Source: Candidatus Saccharimonadota bacterium (GTDB lineage Bacteria > Patescibacteriota > Saccharimonadia > Saccharimonadales > Saccharimonadaceae). Taken from it: a DNA stretch of 64,000 bases. How positions within the stretch are numbered: the stretch's first letter is position 1; the number at the start of each line of letters is the position of its first letter. The stretch covers positions 62,001 through 126,000 of the forward strand of contig JAFRAS010000008.1 in NCBI GenBank assembly GCA_017405265.1. The letters are read 5' to 3'. A program made the position numbers and the translations under genes. A model generated the notes under the pieces. The model searched no databases and was not told the origin of the DNA. It worked only from the letters and a program-made list of their open reading frames with translations. Shown one piece after another: positions 20,401-29,006 of this stretch.

Positions 20401-21282
20401 GACGAGATCGGTCGGCTTGATGCCGGCGGAATACATGCCCTCGAAGAGTTTCACGCGTTTCATCAAGCGTTTCTGTTTTTGGCCACGAGTTTCGGCGATT
20501 TCGGCACGCATGGCGTCAATCGCGGTTTTCAAGTCGATTTCTTCGAGCATCTTCAGAATGGCCGAGGCGCCCATTTCGACGGTAATCAAGTCTTCATATT
20601 CTTCGGGGAGTTCGTTGTAATCTTTTTCGGTGATGACGGCGCCCTTTCTAAGAGTTTCTAAAATACGCTTTTTGCTCTCGGTGTCGGCGCGGAGGTCGTC
20701 GAGCTCTTTACTTTCGGCTTCGGCGAGTTTTTTGTCGTCGGCGCCATCTTCTTTCGCGGCGGCTTCGTAGCGGAGGCGAATAGCTTCGCGGGCGGCGGAG
20801 TCGGTTTTTACGATTTCGTCGAGTTTTGCCTTAATTTCGTCTTCTTTTGCGTCGGTGATGAGGAAAGTGGCGAAGTAGGCGATTTTTTCGATGTTTTTTA
20901 CGGTCAAATCGAGCAGGGTGCCGATGGCGTTCGGGGTGCCACGCATAAACCAAGCGTGGACGACCGGGGTCGCGAGGGTAATGTGACCCATGCGTTCGCG
21001 GCGCACGATGGACTTCGTGACAGGGTTATTATCCTTGTCAACTGCGATTTCGCGCGAGCGAACACCGTGGAGACGAGCGTCGTGGGGATTCAAATCTTTC
21101 ACGGGTCCGAAGATGCGTTCGCAGAACAAACCGTCGCGTTCGGGTTTTTGGGAACGGTAGTTGATGGTTTCGGGCTTTGTGACCTCGCCATAACTCCAGT
21201 TCATGATGTCTTCTTTTGACGCAACACAGAGACGAATTGAGTCAAAATCGTTTGCCGAAATGAAATTATCCATCCAAGCCAT
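17461..21282 (-). CDS. rpoC: RNA polymerase subunit beta'
   Basis: Carries the catalytic magnesium site of RNA polymerase. The 1273-residue protein has RRERMGHI near 95-100, the clamp and lid region, NADYDGDQMAVH near residue 515, the bridge-helix region, and GVIAAQSLGEPGTQLTLDTKH near 940. The start at 21282 is chosen because GGAGAGGAGA lies just upstream and the ATG follows the rpoB stop by one base; an upstream in-frame start would overlap rpoB. Both zinc sites are degenerate: residues 62-90 (normally four Cys after FGPVKD) and about 905-930 (normally Cys-x6-Cys-x2-Cys before the GVIAAQS motif) contain none of the expected cysteines. Confidence 0.97.
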   Translation of the reverse strand: MAWMDNFISANDFDSIRLCVASKEDIMNWSYGEVTKPETINYRSQKPERDGLFCERIFGPVKDLNPHDARLHGVRSREIAVDKDNNPVTKSIVRRERMGHITLATPVVHAWFMRGTPNAIGTLLDLTVKNIEKIAYFATFLITDAKEDEIKAKLDEIVKTDSAAREAIRLRYEAAAKEDGADDKKLAEAESKELDDLRADTESKKRILETLRKGAVITEKDYNELPEEYEDLITVEMGASAILKMLEEIDLKTAIDAMRAEIAETRGQKQKRLMKRVKLFEGMYSAGIKPTDLVLTVVPVIPPDLRPMIALPGGRFATSDLNDLYRRIINRNNRLKKLIELNAPEVICRNEKRMLQEAVDALIDNSASHGSRAASSTTGRRKLKSLSDLLKGKQGRFRQNLLGKRVDYSGRSVIVVGPELKLNECGLPKQMALELFKPFVVSWLIQNGHATNIHSASRLIETGESIIWDGLDEVIKGKYVILNRAPSLHRLSLQAFQPKLIDGRAIQLHPLVASGFNADYDGDQMAVHLPLSEDAQNEARELMAAGKNLLKPADGAPVLAIYQDVVLGIYYLTYDKPGTDTKDVKAFSSIYEAEMAYDQGLIELQTPIRVFTKKEIRNTTLGRVIFNEILPEDYPYDNSVQTSKQLKKVMADVYDLYGAETTVALADKVKNLAFEYETIASVSTCKDDYPDYPEIADFIAKGDAKTALIQDQFNQGLITDDERYRLTVDNWREIDGEISDFLKEKLSTMDTDIAVMVNSGARGSISNIKLASAEIGIMVDINNNEIELPVKSSYKKGLNTLESFIATRGARQGQVSTALRTADSGYLTRRLVDVAQDVFTTDEEGVEDPGFTVYRSESDDSGIPFEDRIAGRYTAEPVPGYVGDDELITKPIAEQIANDMNIDSVKIQSVLSTKAVDGIPRKAYGIDMSTRSLVAAYEPVGVIAAQSLGEPGTQLTLDTKHGSGLAGSGAIARGLPRVEELLEARPPKGQAWVSPIAGVVEAWEDGNHYIVQITPTAGETTRFALDGRKAKVKDGKTVKTGDVLAAKAKGAEPIIAPFDGNVQLVDDAIILVAAANSAVRVEIPGDAELVVKSNDSVEAGDRLTTGSLNLQDLLKYKGIEATERYIMNDVLSVYSAQGHEISPKHLEIIIRQMFSRVMIEDAGDSRFVSGDIVSTAAAVHENEELEIAGKTPCTYSQLLLGITKVSIWSDSFLSAASFQDTTRVLINAAINGRVDSLRGLKENVIIGRKIPVGTGVTPLPREEAPTEADLEGM

Positions 21283-21283
21283 A

Positions 21284-24200
21284 TTAATTCTCCTCTCCGA
21301 AGTCGACAGAGCCGCCTTCATCAGTTTCTTTTATTTCTATACCTTGTTCATCTAAGAGTTCTTTCGTCTCGTTATCATCAAGTGCGAGACCTTCTTCGAC
21401 AGTTTCTTCGTGTTTTGAGGCGTAGATGACTTCGTCGTCAGTTTCCTTTTCGATTTCTTTGCTGGTCTTTTCGATGACGTCGCTGGCGTCGGCAGCTTTA
21501 CCGTGGTCAAGCAAATCCACTTTCAGGCCGAGACCCTGAAGTTCTTTTACGAGAACGTTGAAGCCTTCGGGGAGCTTCGGGCCTTCAATCGGAGTGCCCT
21601 TGATGATAGATTCGTAGGCTTTCGCGCGACCGTAAACGTCATCGGACTTAATGGTGAGCATTTCTTGGAGAATGGTGGAGGCGCCATAAGCTTCGAGAGC
21701 CCAGACCTCCATTTCTCCGAAGCGCTGACCACCGTTTTGGGCCTTACCGCCGAGAGGTTGTTGGGTAACCATGGTGTAGGGACCAGTGGAGCGAGCATGG
21801 ATTTTATCTTCGACCATGTGGTGAAGTTTGATGATGTGCATGACGCCGACAGAAGTTCTTTCGTTGAAAGGTTCGCCGGTTAAGCCGTCGTAGAGTTGGA
21901 CGCGACCGTCGCGGGCAAATCCGGCTTTTTCGAGTTCACCAGAGATGACTTCGTCGGGAATACCGTTGAAGGAGGGCGTTGCGACCTTGTAGCCGAGGGC
22001 GCGAGCGGCCATGCCGAGGTGGATTTCGAAGAGCTGACCGAGGTTCATGCGGGATGGCACACCCATTGGCGATAAGAGAATGTCAACCGGGGTACCGTCG
22101 GCCATGAAGGGCATATCTTCTTTTGGCAAGATGCGCGAGACGACGCCTTTGTTACCGTGGCGACCAGAAAGTTTGTCGCCGACGGAGATTTTGCGGAGTT
22201 CTGCGACGTAAATCTTAATCTGTTTCAAGACACCAGCTTTCAGGTCATTCCCGTTTTCGCGGGTATAGACGTTAATGCCGACGACTTTGCCAGTCGGGCC
22301 TTTCATGCGGACAGAAGTGTCGCGGACGTCTTTCGCCTTTTCGCCGAAGATGGCGCGAAGGAGACGTTCCTCGGAAGAGAGTTCTTGTTCGCCTTTCGGA
22401 GTAATCTTTCCGACCAGAATGTCACCCTCGGAGACTTCGGAGCCGATGGTCACGATACCGTCTTCGTCGAGGTGGCGAAGAGCGTGTTCGGAGACATTCG
22501 GGATGTCGCGAGTGATTTGTTCGGGACCGAGTTTCGTGTCGCGGACTTCGACGTCGAAATCTTGGATGTTAATGCTGGTCAATTCATCGTCTTCGACGAG
22601 GCGGGAGGAAATGACGATGGCGTCATCCATGTTGTAACCGCGCCAAGGCATGAAAGCGACGAGAAGGTCGCGGCCTAAGGCCAGTTCGCCGTCGTGGACG
22701 GAGGCGCCTTCGATTAAAATGTCGCCTTTTTTCACCTTGTCGCCACGTTTTACGACGGTGCGCTGGTTGTAGCAGCGATCGTCGTTGGTTTTTTCGAAGT
22801 GGATGAGTTTGTATTCTTTCTCTTCTTTGGCGTATTTCACAATGACGGAGTCGCCGTCGGCTTTCACGACGGTGCCATTGCCTTCAGCCTTGACGAGCTG
22901 AGAAGTGTTGTCGGCGATGTCTTTTTCTATGCCAGTGCCGACGATGGGGTTGTCGGTGTGGAGAAGCGGGACGGCTTGTTTCTGCATGGCGCAGGCCATG
23001 AGCGAGCGGTCAACGCGGTTCTTTTCGACGAAAGGAATGAGAGAGGCGGAGACGCCGAGAATTTCCTTGTGCGTGGCGTCGATATGGGTGACATATTTCG
23101 ATTCGACCTGGGAAGGTTTCCCGTGGACACGAGCAGAGACGCGCTCTTCGGCGAAGGAGCCGTCGGCGTTCAGTTTGCAGGAAGTGTCGGCGATGACCAT
23201 GTTGTCTTCGGCGGCGGCGTCAACATAAACGACTTCGTCGGTGACTTTGCCGTTTTTCACGACGCGATAGGGGGCTTCGATGAAGCCATATTCATTAATG
23301 CGGGCGTAAGTCGCGAGGTTCAACACGAGGCCGACGTTGCCACCTTCTGGGGTTTCGACGGTACAGATGCGGCCGTAGTGAGTCGGGTGGGCGTCGCGGA
23401 CGTCGAAGCCGGCGCGCTCGCGGGTCAAACCGCCGGGACCCATCGAGGAGAGACGGCGTTTATGCGCGAGTTCGGAGAAGGGGTTAGTCTCGTCCATGAG
23501 CTGAGAGAGCTGGGAGGAGGAGAAGAACTCTTTCACGGCAGCGACGACTGGGCGAGAGTTCAAAAGCATGGCTGGAGTGGCGTCGGCGGTCGAGGCCATG
23601 GACATACGGTCTAAGATGTTCCGCTGTAGGCGGAGCATACCGAGGCGGAATTGGCGCTGGACAAGTTCGCCGACCAATTTCACGCGACGGTTGGCGAGAG
23701 AGTCGATGTCGTCGGCGGGTTCTTGGGTGTTATTCAAACGAATAATTTCGCGGATGATGGCGACGACGTCGTCCATCTGGAGCGTGCGGTGCTCGGAGTC
23801 GTTCGGCGTGTCAAAACCAAGGCGCTGGTTGATTTTGTAGCGACCGACACGAGAGTAATCATAACGGCGATAGTCGAAGAAGGCGCGTTCGATCATCGAT
23901 TTTGCGTTTTCGACGGTGGCGAGGTCGCCGGGGCGCAAGCGGCGATAAACTTCGAGAAGAGCTTCGGACTGGTTCGCAGTGGTGTCCTTGTCGAGCGTGG
24001 CGTCGATGTATTTTACGTCGCCGGTGTCGATGTCTTCGAAGAGTTTTTTGATTTCGGTGTTTTTGCTGACGCCAAGGGCGCGAAGGAAGGTCGTGACCGG
24101 GAGTTTACGACGGCGGTCGATTTTCACGCCGATAACGCCTTTTTGGTCGGTCTCAAATTCGAGCCAGGAACCGCGGCCGGGGATGACTTTCGCACCGTAA

Positions 24201-24658
24201 TAATTATGGCCGGCGACATTGTCGGCGGTGAAAAAGACGCCGGCGGAGCGGATGAGTTGGGAAACGATGACGCGCTCGGTGCCATTAATAATGAAGGTGG
24301 CGCGGTCGGTCATCCAGGGGTAGTCGCCGAAGTAGATGTCTTGTTCTTTAATTTCGCCGGTGACTTTGTTCGTGAGCTCGACGTTGACGTGGAGCGGAGC
24401 CTCGTAAGTCGCGAGGTTTAATTTCGCTTCGTGCTCAGATTCCTTGGGTTCTTTGAAATAATAATCCTTAAAACGGAGAGAGAATTTTTTACCGGTGTAA
24501 TCGTCGATCGGGTTGACTTCGTTGAAGACTTCACGAATGCCGGATTTGATATATTCGTCCCAACTCTCGAGCTGGTGGCCGATGAGGTTGGGGATTTCGA
24601 GTGCCTGGTCGCCTTCGGTAAAGAAAACACGACCGGGGTTTTTTGCTGACTTTGTCAC
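21284..24658 (-). CDS. rpoB: RNA polymerase subunit beta
   Basis: The 1124-residue beta subunit begins with GTG at 24658 behind AAGGAAAGG. It has the expected conserved blocks: the rifampicin region (SSSQLSQLMDETNPFSELAHKRRLSSMGPGGLTRERAGFD), GRICTVETPEGGNVGL, SGRHGNKGVVSRI and the C-terminal TQQPLGGKAQNGGQRFGEMEVWALEAYGA region. The very C-terminus is an acidic tail. rplJL, which often precede rpoBC, are 22 kb away here; rpoBC has its own promoter. Confidence 0.98.
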   Translation of the reverse strand: MTKSAKNPGRVFFTEGDQALEIPNLIGHQLESWDEYIKSGIREVFNEVNPIDDYTGKKFSLRFKDYYFKEPKESEHEAKLNLATYEAPLHVNVELTNKVTGEIKEQDIYFGDYPWMTDRATFIINGTERVIVSQLIRSAGVFFTADNVAGHNYYGAKVIPGRGSWLEFETDQKGVIGVKIDRRRKLPVTTFLRALGVSKNTEIKKLFEDIDTGDVKYIDATLDKDTTANQSEALLEVYRRLRPGDLATVENAKSMIERAFFDYRRYDYSRVGRYKINQRLGFDTPNDSEHRTLQMDDVVAIIREIIRLNNTQEPADDIDSLANRRVKLVGELVQRQFRLGMLRLQRNILDRMSMASTADATPAMLLNSRPVVAAVKEFFSSSQLSQLMDETNPFSELAHKRRLSSMGPGGLTRERAGFDVRDAHPTHYGRICTVETPEGGNVGLVLNLATYARINEYGFIEAPYRVVKNGKVTDEVVYVDAAAEDNMVIADTSCKLNADGSFAEERVSARVHGKPSQVESKYVTHIDATHKEILGVSASLIPFVEKNRVDRSLMACAMQKQAVPLLHTDNPIVGTGIEKDIADNTSQLVKAEGNGTVVKADGDSVIVKYAKEEKEYKLIHFEKTNDDRCYNQRTVVKRGDKVKKGDILIEGASVHDGELALGRDLLVAFMPWRGYNMDDAIVISSRLVEDDELTSINIQDFDVEVRDTKLGPEQITRDIPNVSEHALRHLDEDGIVTIGSEVSEGDILVGKITPKGEQELSSEERLLRAIFGEKAKDVRDTSVRMKGPTGKVVGINVYTRENGNDLKAGVLKQIKIYVAELRKISVGDKLSGRHGNKGVVSRILPKEDMPFMADGTPVDILLSPMGVPSRMNLGQLFEIHLGMAARALGYKVATPSFNGIPDEVISGELEKAGFARDGRVQLYDGLTGEPFNERTSVGVMHIIKLHHMVEDKIHARSTGPYTMVTQQPLGGKAQNGGQRFGEMEVWALEAYGASTILQEMLTIKSDDVYGRAKAYESIIKGTPIEGPKLPEGFNVLVKELQGLGLKVDLLDHGKAADASDVIEKTSKEIEKETDDEVIYASKHEETVEEGLALDDNETKELLDEQGIEIKETDEGGSVDFGEEN

Positions 24659-24774
24659 GCGAACCTTTCCTTTAGTTTAGACTGTTTTAGCGCCGAAGAT
24701 TACTGCTATCTTTCTTCTCGGTTTTCGCCAGAACAGAGAATACATAAAAAATAGCACAGTCCTTCTTGTAGCTA

Positions 24775-24803
24775 ATTTTAGCACAGAAAAAAAGAAAGTG
24801 CAA
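24775..24803 (-). promoter_or_regulatory. Promoter of rpoBC
   Basis: TTGCAC, 17-base spacer ending TGTGC, TAAAAT. It lies about 115 bases upstream of rpoB; a second weaker TGTGC-TATTTT box follows about 25 bases downstream. Confidence 0.78.
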
Positions 24804-24814
24804 GAGGAATTTTT

Positions 24815-24836
24815 AAAAAAATAGCCCTATGGGGCT
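24815..24836 (-). terminator. Terminator of tRNA-Gln
   Basis: AGCCC-CATA-GGGCT followed by seven T on the minus strand, 14 bases after the CCA end of the tRNA. Confidence 0.85.
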
Positions 24837-24849
24837 TATTTTATTAGCT

Positions 24850-24924
24850 TGGCTGGAGCGGAGGGATTCGGACCCCCGAATGCTGGGACCAGAACCCAGT
24901 GCCTTACCACTTGGCGACGCTCCA
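24850..24924 (-). tRNA. tRNA-Gln (CTG)
   Basis: A 75-base cloverleaf with acceptor TGGAGCG/CGCTCCA, anticodon stem CTGGG/CCCAG with loop TTCTGGT (anticodon CTG), T-arm GGGGGTCCGAATCCCTC and an encoded CCA. Confidence 0.96.
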
Positions 24925-24934
24925 AGCTTATCTT

Positions 24935-24963
24935 ATTATACACCAAAACGGCAAAAAAGTCAA
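24935..24963 (-). promoter_or_regulatory. Promoter of tRNA-Gln
   Basis: TTGACT, 17-base spacer, TATAAT. It lies back-to-back with the divergent glucan phosphorylase promoter. Confidence 0.85.
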
Positions 24964-24968
24964 CCCGC

Positions 24969-24997
24969 TTGTGAAAATAAAATTGTTATGCTAAAAT
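24969..24997 (+). promoter_or_regulatory. Promoter of the glucan phosphorylase gene (leaderless)
   Basis: TTGTGA, 17-base spacer, TATGC-extended TAAAAT. The -10 box ends 7 bases before the ATG at 25005, and an in-frame ATG at 24996 lies inside the box itself. Confidence 0.65.
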
Positions 24998-25004
24998 GAG
25001 TTTT

Positions 25005-26756
25005 ATGGAAGAAGTGGGCAAAAATCAGCCGTTAGTTTACCATCCCCTGAGCGATATTGAGGATGTGGAGGAATTTTATGCGGCGATTAAGAGGAGCCAC
25101 TTAACGAAGGCGCTGTCGGAGGATAGACCTTATACTTATTGGACGATTGAGCTTTATGACCAGAAAAACGGGATTCGGGGCGGAGGAGGGCTCGGGGTCC
25201 TCGCGGCGGACACGCGGAGAGTGGCGGAGAGAATGAATGTGCCGCTCACGCTTATTACGCCGTTTTATCCGTTCGAGCCACATCAGTATATCGAGAACGG
25301 GGAGCTAAAAGACCGACATTTGGCCGTAAAATACGCGGATTTTGGATTTAATTTTATTGATAATGTGAATGTCAGGTGTAACGGGCAGATTTGTTCGCTT
25401 GATGTGGTGGAGAAAGTGATGGGGGCGACGAGGATACTCTGTATTACGGAGCCGAATTTCGGGGAGTTATATCAGGGGGAGTCGGGGTCGGATCACAGGT
25501 TGTATCAGGAAGTGGCGCTCGGGTTCGGGGGGTATCAGGCACTGAAAAGGGTGGGGCTCAAGCCGTCGATTATGCAACTCAACGAAGTCGCGACGTTCTT
25601 CGCGGCGCTGGCTCGGCTCGACGAACTCGCGAGTAACGGGATGGATTTTTATGAGGCGGTGGTTTATACCCGGAAACATACATTATATACGAATCATACG
25701 CTGGTGCAGGCGGCGGAGGCGGATTTTTCGCTCGATCAGTTTGAGAGGTTTGTGTTCCCGAATTTGAAGTCCAGGGCGGTCGCGAAGTGGCTCAGAGATA
25801 AGTTCGAAAATGGGCGGATTCGGCTGTCGTCGGTGACGATCGAGATTGCGGAGCTTCGGTCGGGGGTGTCGAAGTTGCACGCGAGAGTGGCGGATTATCA
25901 CGACCTCGCGGGGGACAAGGTGAAGTTCAAAGCGGTGACGAACGGGATTGATATTCCGACTTGGGTGGCGCCGGAGATTGTCGAATTTTATCAAGAGGCG
26001 GGGATTTTGGACAAGTTTTTCTTGCCGACTGGGGATTTCGAGGCGAAAATTGACGAAAATGTCAGCGCAGAGGCGATTCGGGGGTTGAAAAATCGGGGGC
26101 GGGCGGAATTAAATGAGGTATTGTCGGAGAGGGAGGACCAGAATGGGCGAAAGGTCACGTTCGAAAATAATGAGACGATTTTTGTGTTCAAGCGGAGGTT
26201 TGTGGATTATAAGCGGCCGTGGCTGCCGTTTTCGGACACGGAGAAGTTGAAAGAGATTTTGAGGAAATATAATGCGTATTATATTCTCACGGGGCGGGTG
26301 CATACGGGGGACGCGAGGATGTTTCGGGAGCTTCACAGGTTGCTCGAGCTGGTGCGCCGTGACGAGTTTTTGAGTAGGCACGTGCATTATTATGCGGATT
26401 ATGACGAAAAACTCGCGCGGGCGCTGTCGGTGGGGGCGAATGTGGCGGTGAATGTGCCGATTGTGGGGCTTGAGGCTTGCGGGACGTCGTGGATGAAAGA
26501 CGTGGCGAATCTTGATTTGCTCGTTTCGACGCACGACGGCGGGGTGGCGGACGCTTCTGTTGACTCTTATCTTTCAGTCGCGGGAGCTAATGAAACAGAG
26601 GAAATTGCTTCGCTTTACGAGCGGATGGAAGAGGCGGCGGCGGCGTGGAATTCGGATTTTGACCTCGAGTATTTGGTGAAATTGCAGCTCGAGCGGTATC
26701 TCAACGTGATTTCGGGGACGAGGATGCTGAAAGATTATTTGGAATATCTGTTCTAA
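25005..26756 (+). CDS. Alpha-glucan (glycogen/maltodextrin) phosphorylase, short form
   Basis: Releases glucose-1-phosphate from alpha-1,4-glucans with pyridoxal phosphate (GT35 family). The 583-residue protein has the N-terminal GGGGLGVLAADTRRVAE segment near residue 60, AVTNGID near 310, FKRRFVDYKRP near 390 and the PLP-lysine region EACGTSWMKDVANLDLL near 500. It matches the short, unregulated type (~550-600 residues) rather than the ~800-residue glycogen phosphorylases. The normally well-conserved NG of the PLP motif is altered. It is monocistronic and diverges from tRNA-Gln. With pgk, eno and pyk it suggests stored or scavenged glucan feeding glycolysis. Confidence 0.88.
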   Translation: MEEVGKNQPLVYHPLSDIEDVEEFYAAIKRSHLTKALSEDRPYTYWTIELYDQKNGIRGGGGLGVLAADTRRVAERMNVPLTLITPFYPFEPHQYIENGELKDRHLAVKYADFGFNFIDNVNVRCNGQICSLDVVEKVMGATRILCITEPNFGELYQGESGSDHRLYQEVALGFGGYQALKRVGLKPSIMQLNEVATFFAALARLDELASNGMDFYEAVVYTRKHTLYTNHTLVQAAEADFSLDQFERFVFPNLKSRAVAKWLRDKFENGRIRLSSVTIEIAELRSGVSKLHARVADYHDLAGDKVKFKAVTNGIDIPTWVAPEIVEFYQEAGILDKFFLPTGDFEAKIDENVSAEAIRGLKNRGRAELNEVLSEREDQNGRKVTFENNETIFVFKRRFVDYKRPWLPFSDTEKLKEILRKYNAYYILTGRVHTGDARMFRELHRLLELVRRDEFLSRHVHYYADYDEKLARALSVGANVAVNVPIVGLEACGTSWMKDVANLDLLVSTHDGGVADASVDSYLSVAGANETEEIASLYERMEEAAAAWNSDFDLEYLVKLQLERYLNVISGTRMLKDYLEYLF

Positions 26757-26766
26757 ATTGCGAAAA

Positions 26767-26777
26767 TGTGGTATAAT
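26767..26777 (+). promoter_or_regulatory. Promoter of rplK
   Basis: The extended -10 sequence TGTGGTATAAT, about 40 bases upstream of the rplK ATG; no clear -35. Confidence 0.7.
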
Positions 26778-26816
26778 AGGAAAGTTACGCGCTCATAAAT
26801 CATAAAGAAGGATTTT

Positions 26817-27242
26817 ATGGCAAAAAAAGTTATTGGCAACTTGAAGTTGCGCATCCCTGGTGGCCGAGCCACCGCGGGACCTCCAGTTGGCTCGACGCTC
26901 GGGCAGTGGGGGCTTAATATGATGGATTTTATTAATCCGTTCAATGAAAAAACGAAAGAATATGCCGGAAAGAATGTGATTGTGCACATTCAGGTGTTCG
27001 AGGACAGGAGCTTTACCTGGAAGTGCCTCGGGCAACCGGTGGACGACCTCATTCGCGAGGCGATTAAAATCGAGAAGGGTTCCGGGAAGCCGAACACTGA
27101 GAAAGTCGGAAAGATTACCCGCGCCGAGCTCGAAGAAATCGCGAATAAGAAGATGAGTGAGCTTAATGCGATTGACCTTGAGGGGGCGGTGAAGATTGTC
27201 GCCGGGACGGCACGGTCTATGGGTGTGGAAGTTACCGAGTAG
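26817..27242 (+). CDS. rplK: 50S ribosomal protein L11
   Basis: A 141-residue L11 of the GTPase-associated centre, with the N-terminal GNLKLRIPGGRATAGPPVGSTLGQWGLN proline-rich switch and the C-terminal rRNA-binding domain ending AGTARSMGVEV. A Shine-Dalgarno AGAAGGA precedes it. In most bacteria rplA follows; here a giant inverted repeat and metK do, and rplA lies 18 kb away. Confidence 0.97.
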   Translation: MAKKVIGNLKLRIPGGRATAGPPVGSTLGQWGLNMMDFINPFNEKTKEYAGKNVIVHIQVFEDRSFTWKCLGQPVDDLIREAIKIEKGSGKPNTEKVGKITRAELEEIANKKMSELNAIDLEGAVKIVAGTARSMGVEVTE

Positions 27243-27409
27243 GAACTTCTAAAACTCTTTTTTCTTATCTATAAAAAATAAATCTCTTTAAAAAATTCCT
27301 CTCAAGGCAGGCCTGCGCCGCGGACTATCGCGTGCTCGGCCTGTTTCGAGGAATTTTTTAAAATAGATTATTTTTTATACTTGCGAAAAAGTGAGTTTTA
27401 GAAGTTCCT
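27241..27409. repeat. 169-bp giant inverted repeat between rplK and metK
   Basis: Two arms of about 61 bases (27241-27301 and 27348-27409) are inverted copies. The outer 17 bp are perfect, the inner 12 bp (AAAAAATTCCTC) perfect, and TATAAAAAATA is conserved between them; roughly 50 of 62 positions match. The 46-base GC-rich centre (27302-27347) itself folds through CAGGCC/GGCCTG. The left arm starts inside the rplK stop codon. It could be a MITE-like element, a large bidirectional terminator or a structured RNA. No target-site duplication is obvious and no second copy was seen in the window. Confidence 0.8.
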
Positions 27410-27419
27410 TACATAAAAC

Positions 27420-27448
27420 TTGCCTTATTTTTGAACACGATGTATTAT
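27420..27448 (+). promoter_or_regulatory. Promoter of metK (leaderless)
   Basis: TTGCCT, 17-base spacer, TATTAT, ending 6 bases before the ATG at 27455. Confidence 0.65.
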
Positions 27449-27454
27449 GGGGGT

Positions 27455-28426
27455 ATGACTGATTTTATTTATAGGAGTGCGGAATCTGTATCTCCGAAAC
27501 ACCCTGATAAACTTTGTGACCAAATTTCGGATGCGATTTTGGACGCGTATCTTAAAAAAGACCCGAATTCGAGAGTGGCGGTCGAGACTTGTGGCGGGCA
27601 CGGGATTGTGTATGTTGTGGGGGAGGTGACTTCGACGGCCGGCGACGTTAATATTGAGGAAATTGTGCACCGGGTTGCGGGGGAAAACCTCGAAGTGCAC
27701 ACGAAGATCGTGCTGCAGTCGCCGGAAATTGCGAACGGGGTGGATCTCGGGGGCGCCGGGGATCAGGGGATTATGATTGGATACGCGACGGATGAGACGA
27801 TTGAGCTTTTGCCGCTCGAGGTGGTGCTGTCGCGCCGGCTTAACCAATATATTTATGAAAAATATCCGTTCGACGGAAAGACGCAGGTGACGCTCAAAGG
27901 TAGCGAACTGGTGTCGGTTGTGGCGTCGTTTCAGAATGTATCGAAGGATGACTTGACTTTCCGCGTGAAGAAGTTTCTCGAGGAAAATAATTTGAATACT
28001 GAGGTCGAGATGCATATTAATCCGGCGGGCGACTGGCAACAGGGAGGATTCGACGCGGACACGGGGCTCACGGGGCGGAAACTGATTGTCGATAATTATG
28101 GCCCCAGGATTCCGATCGGGGGTGGCTGTTTCTCGGGGAAGGACCCCTCGAAGGTGGACCGCTCGGCGGCGTATATGGCGCGAAGAATTGCGGTGGATTA
28201 TCTTAAAAATCGCAAGGCACGCGAAGTGTTCGTCCGACTCGCCTACGCGATCGGCGAGGCGGAACCGCTTGAAAAGACGGTGATTGTGGACGGGAAACCA
28301 GAGGAGATTTCGGGGTATAATCTCACGCCGCTCGGGATTATTAAATATCTCGACCTGAAACGCCCGATTTATGAGCCGACGGCGAGATATGGGCATTTCG
28401 GCGAGGGATTTAATTGGGATAAATAA
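27455..28426 (+). CDS. metK: S-adenosylmethionine synthetase, shortened
   Basis: Makes S-adenosylmethionine from methionine and ATP. At 323 residues it is much shorter than the usual ~380-400, yet both ends and the motifs are present: [10 protein letters not shown] near residue 10, [16 protein letters not shown] near 100, [13 protein letters not shown] near 205, [19 protein letters not shown] and the terminal [14 protein letters not shown]. Internal loops, chiefly after the GYATDE motif and before the C-terminus, are trimmed. The start at 27455 follows from the -10 box; an upstream in-frame ATG would lie in the promoter. It sits 8 bases upstream of rubrerythrin, probably in the same transcript. 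Confidence 0.95.
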   Translation: MTDFIYRSAESVSPKHPDKLCDQISDAILDAYLKKDPNSRVAVETCGGHGIVYVVGEVTSTAGDVNIEEIVHRVAGENLEVHTKIVLQSPEIANGVDLGGAGDQGIMIGYATDETIELLPLEVVLSRRLNQYIYEKYPFDGKTQVTLKGSELVSVVASFQNVSKDDLTFRVKKFLEENNLNTEVEMHINPAGDWQQGGFDADTGLTGRKLIVDNYGPRIPIGGGCFSGKDPSKVDRSAAYMARRIAVDYLKNRKAREVFVRLAYAIGEAEPLEKTVIVDGKPEEISGYNLTPLGIIKYLDLKRPIYEPTARYGHFGEGFNWDK

Positions 28427-28434
28427 GGAGAATT

Positions 28435-28977
28435 ATGACAGAGTTAAAAGGGTCAAAAACAGAGGCGAATCTGATGAGAGCTTTCGCGGGGGAGAGCGAG
28501 GCGAGGAATAAATATAGTTTTTATGCCTCGAAGGCGAAAAAGGAGGGGTTCGAGCAGATTGGGGCGATTTTCGAGGAGACAGCGAATAATGAAAAAGAGC
28601 ACGCGAAAATGTGGTTCAAGGAGCTTCACGACGGGGGCGTGCCCGACACGCTGACGAATCTGAAAGATGCGGCACGTGGCGAGCATTATGAGTGGACTGA
28701 GATGTATAAGGAGTTCGCGGAGACGGCGAGAGAGGAAGGTTTCGAGAGAATTGCGGAGCTTTTTGAGAAGGTCGCGACGATTGAAAAATCGCACGAAGAG
28801 AGGTATTTGAAGCTGGTCGGGAATATTGAGGAACACCTGGTCTTTGCCCGCGGGGAGGAGAAGGTGTGGATTTGCCGAAATTGCGGATATGTTTATACCG
28901 GGAAAGAGGCGCTCGAGGTCTGCCCAGTGTGCTCGCACCCACAAAGTTTCATGGAGATTAAGGCGGAAAATTATTAA
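28435..28977 (+). CDS. Rubrerythrin
   Basis: A non-haem iron peroxidase that detoxifies hydrogen peroxide in anaerobes and microaerophiles. The 180-residue protein has the diiron ferritin-like domain with two ExxH-type helices ([10 protein letters not shown] near residue 52, EKSHEERY near 120) and a C-terminal rubredoxin-like iron site ([13 protein letters not shown] ... CPVC). The Shine-Dalgarno site AAGGAGA is 5 bases before the ATG. Cotranscribed with metK and ended by the terminator at 28981. Confidence 0.95.
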   Translation: MTELKGSKTEANLMRAFAGESEARNKYSFYASKAKKEGFEQIGAIFEETANNEKEHAKMWFKELHDGGVPDTLTNLKDAARGEHYEWTEMYKEFAETAREEGFERIAELFEKVATIEKSHEERYLKLVGNIEEHLVFARGEEKVWICRNCGYVYTGKEALEVCPVCSHPQSFMEIKAENY

Positions 28978-28980
28978 AAA

Positions 28981-29001
28981 AGCGCCCCGTGGGGCGCTTT
29001 T
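28981..29001. terminator. Bidirectional terminator between rubrerythrin and the L,D-transpeptidase
   Basis: AGCGCCCC-GT-GGGGCGCT stem (28981-28998). The T-tract is 4 long on the plus strand and 6 long on the minus strand. Confidence 0.88.
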
Positions 29002-29006
29002 GGGGG

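Noticed and set aside
27425-28396. A 323-codon minus-strand frame opposite metK
   Set aside because: Arginine/isoleucine-rich shadow typical of antisense frames under plus-strand genes here.
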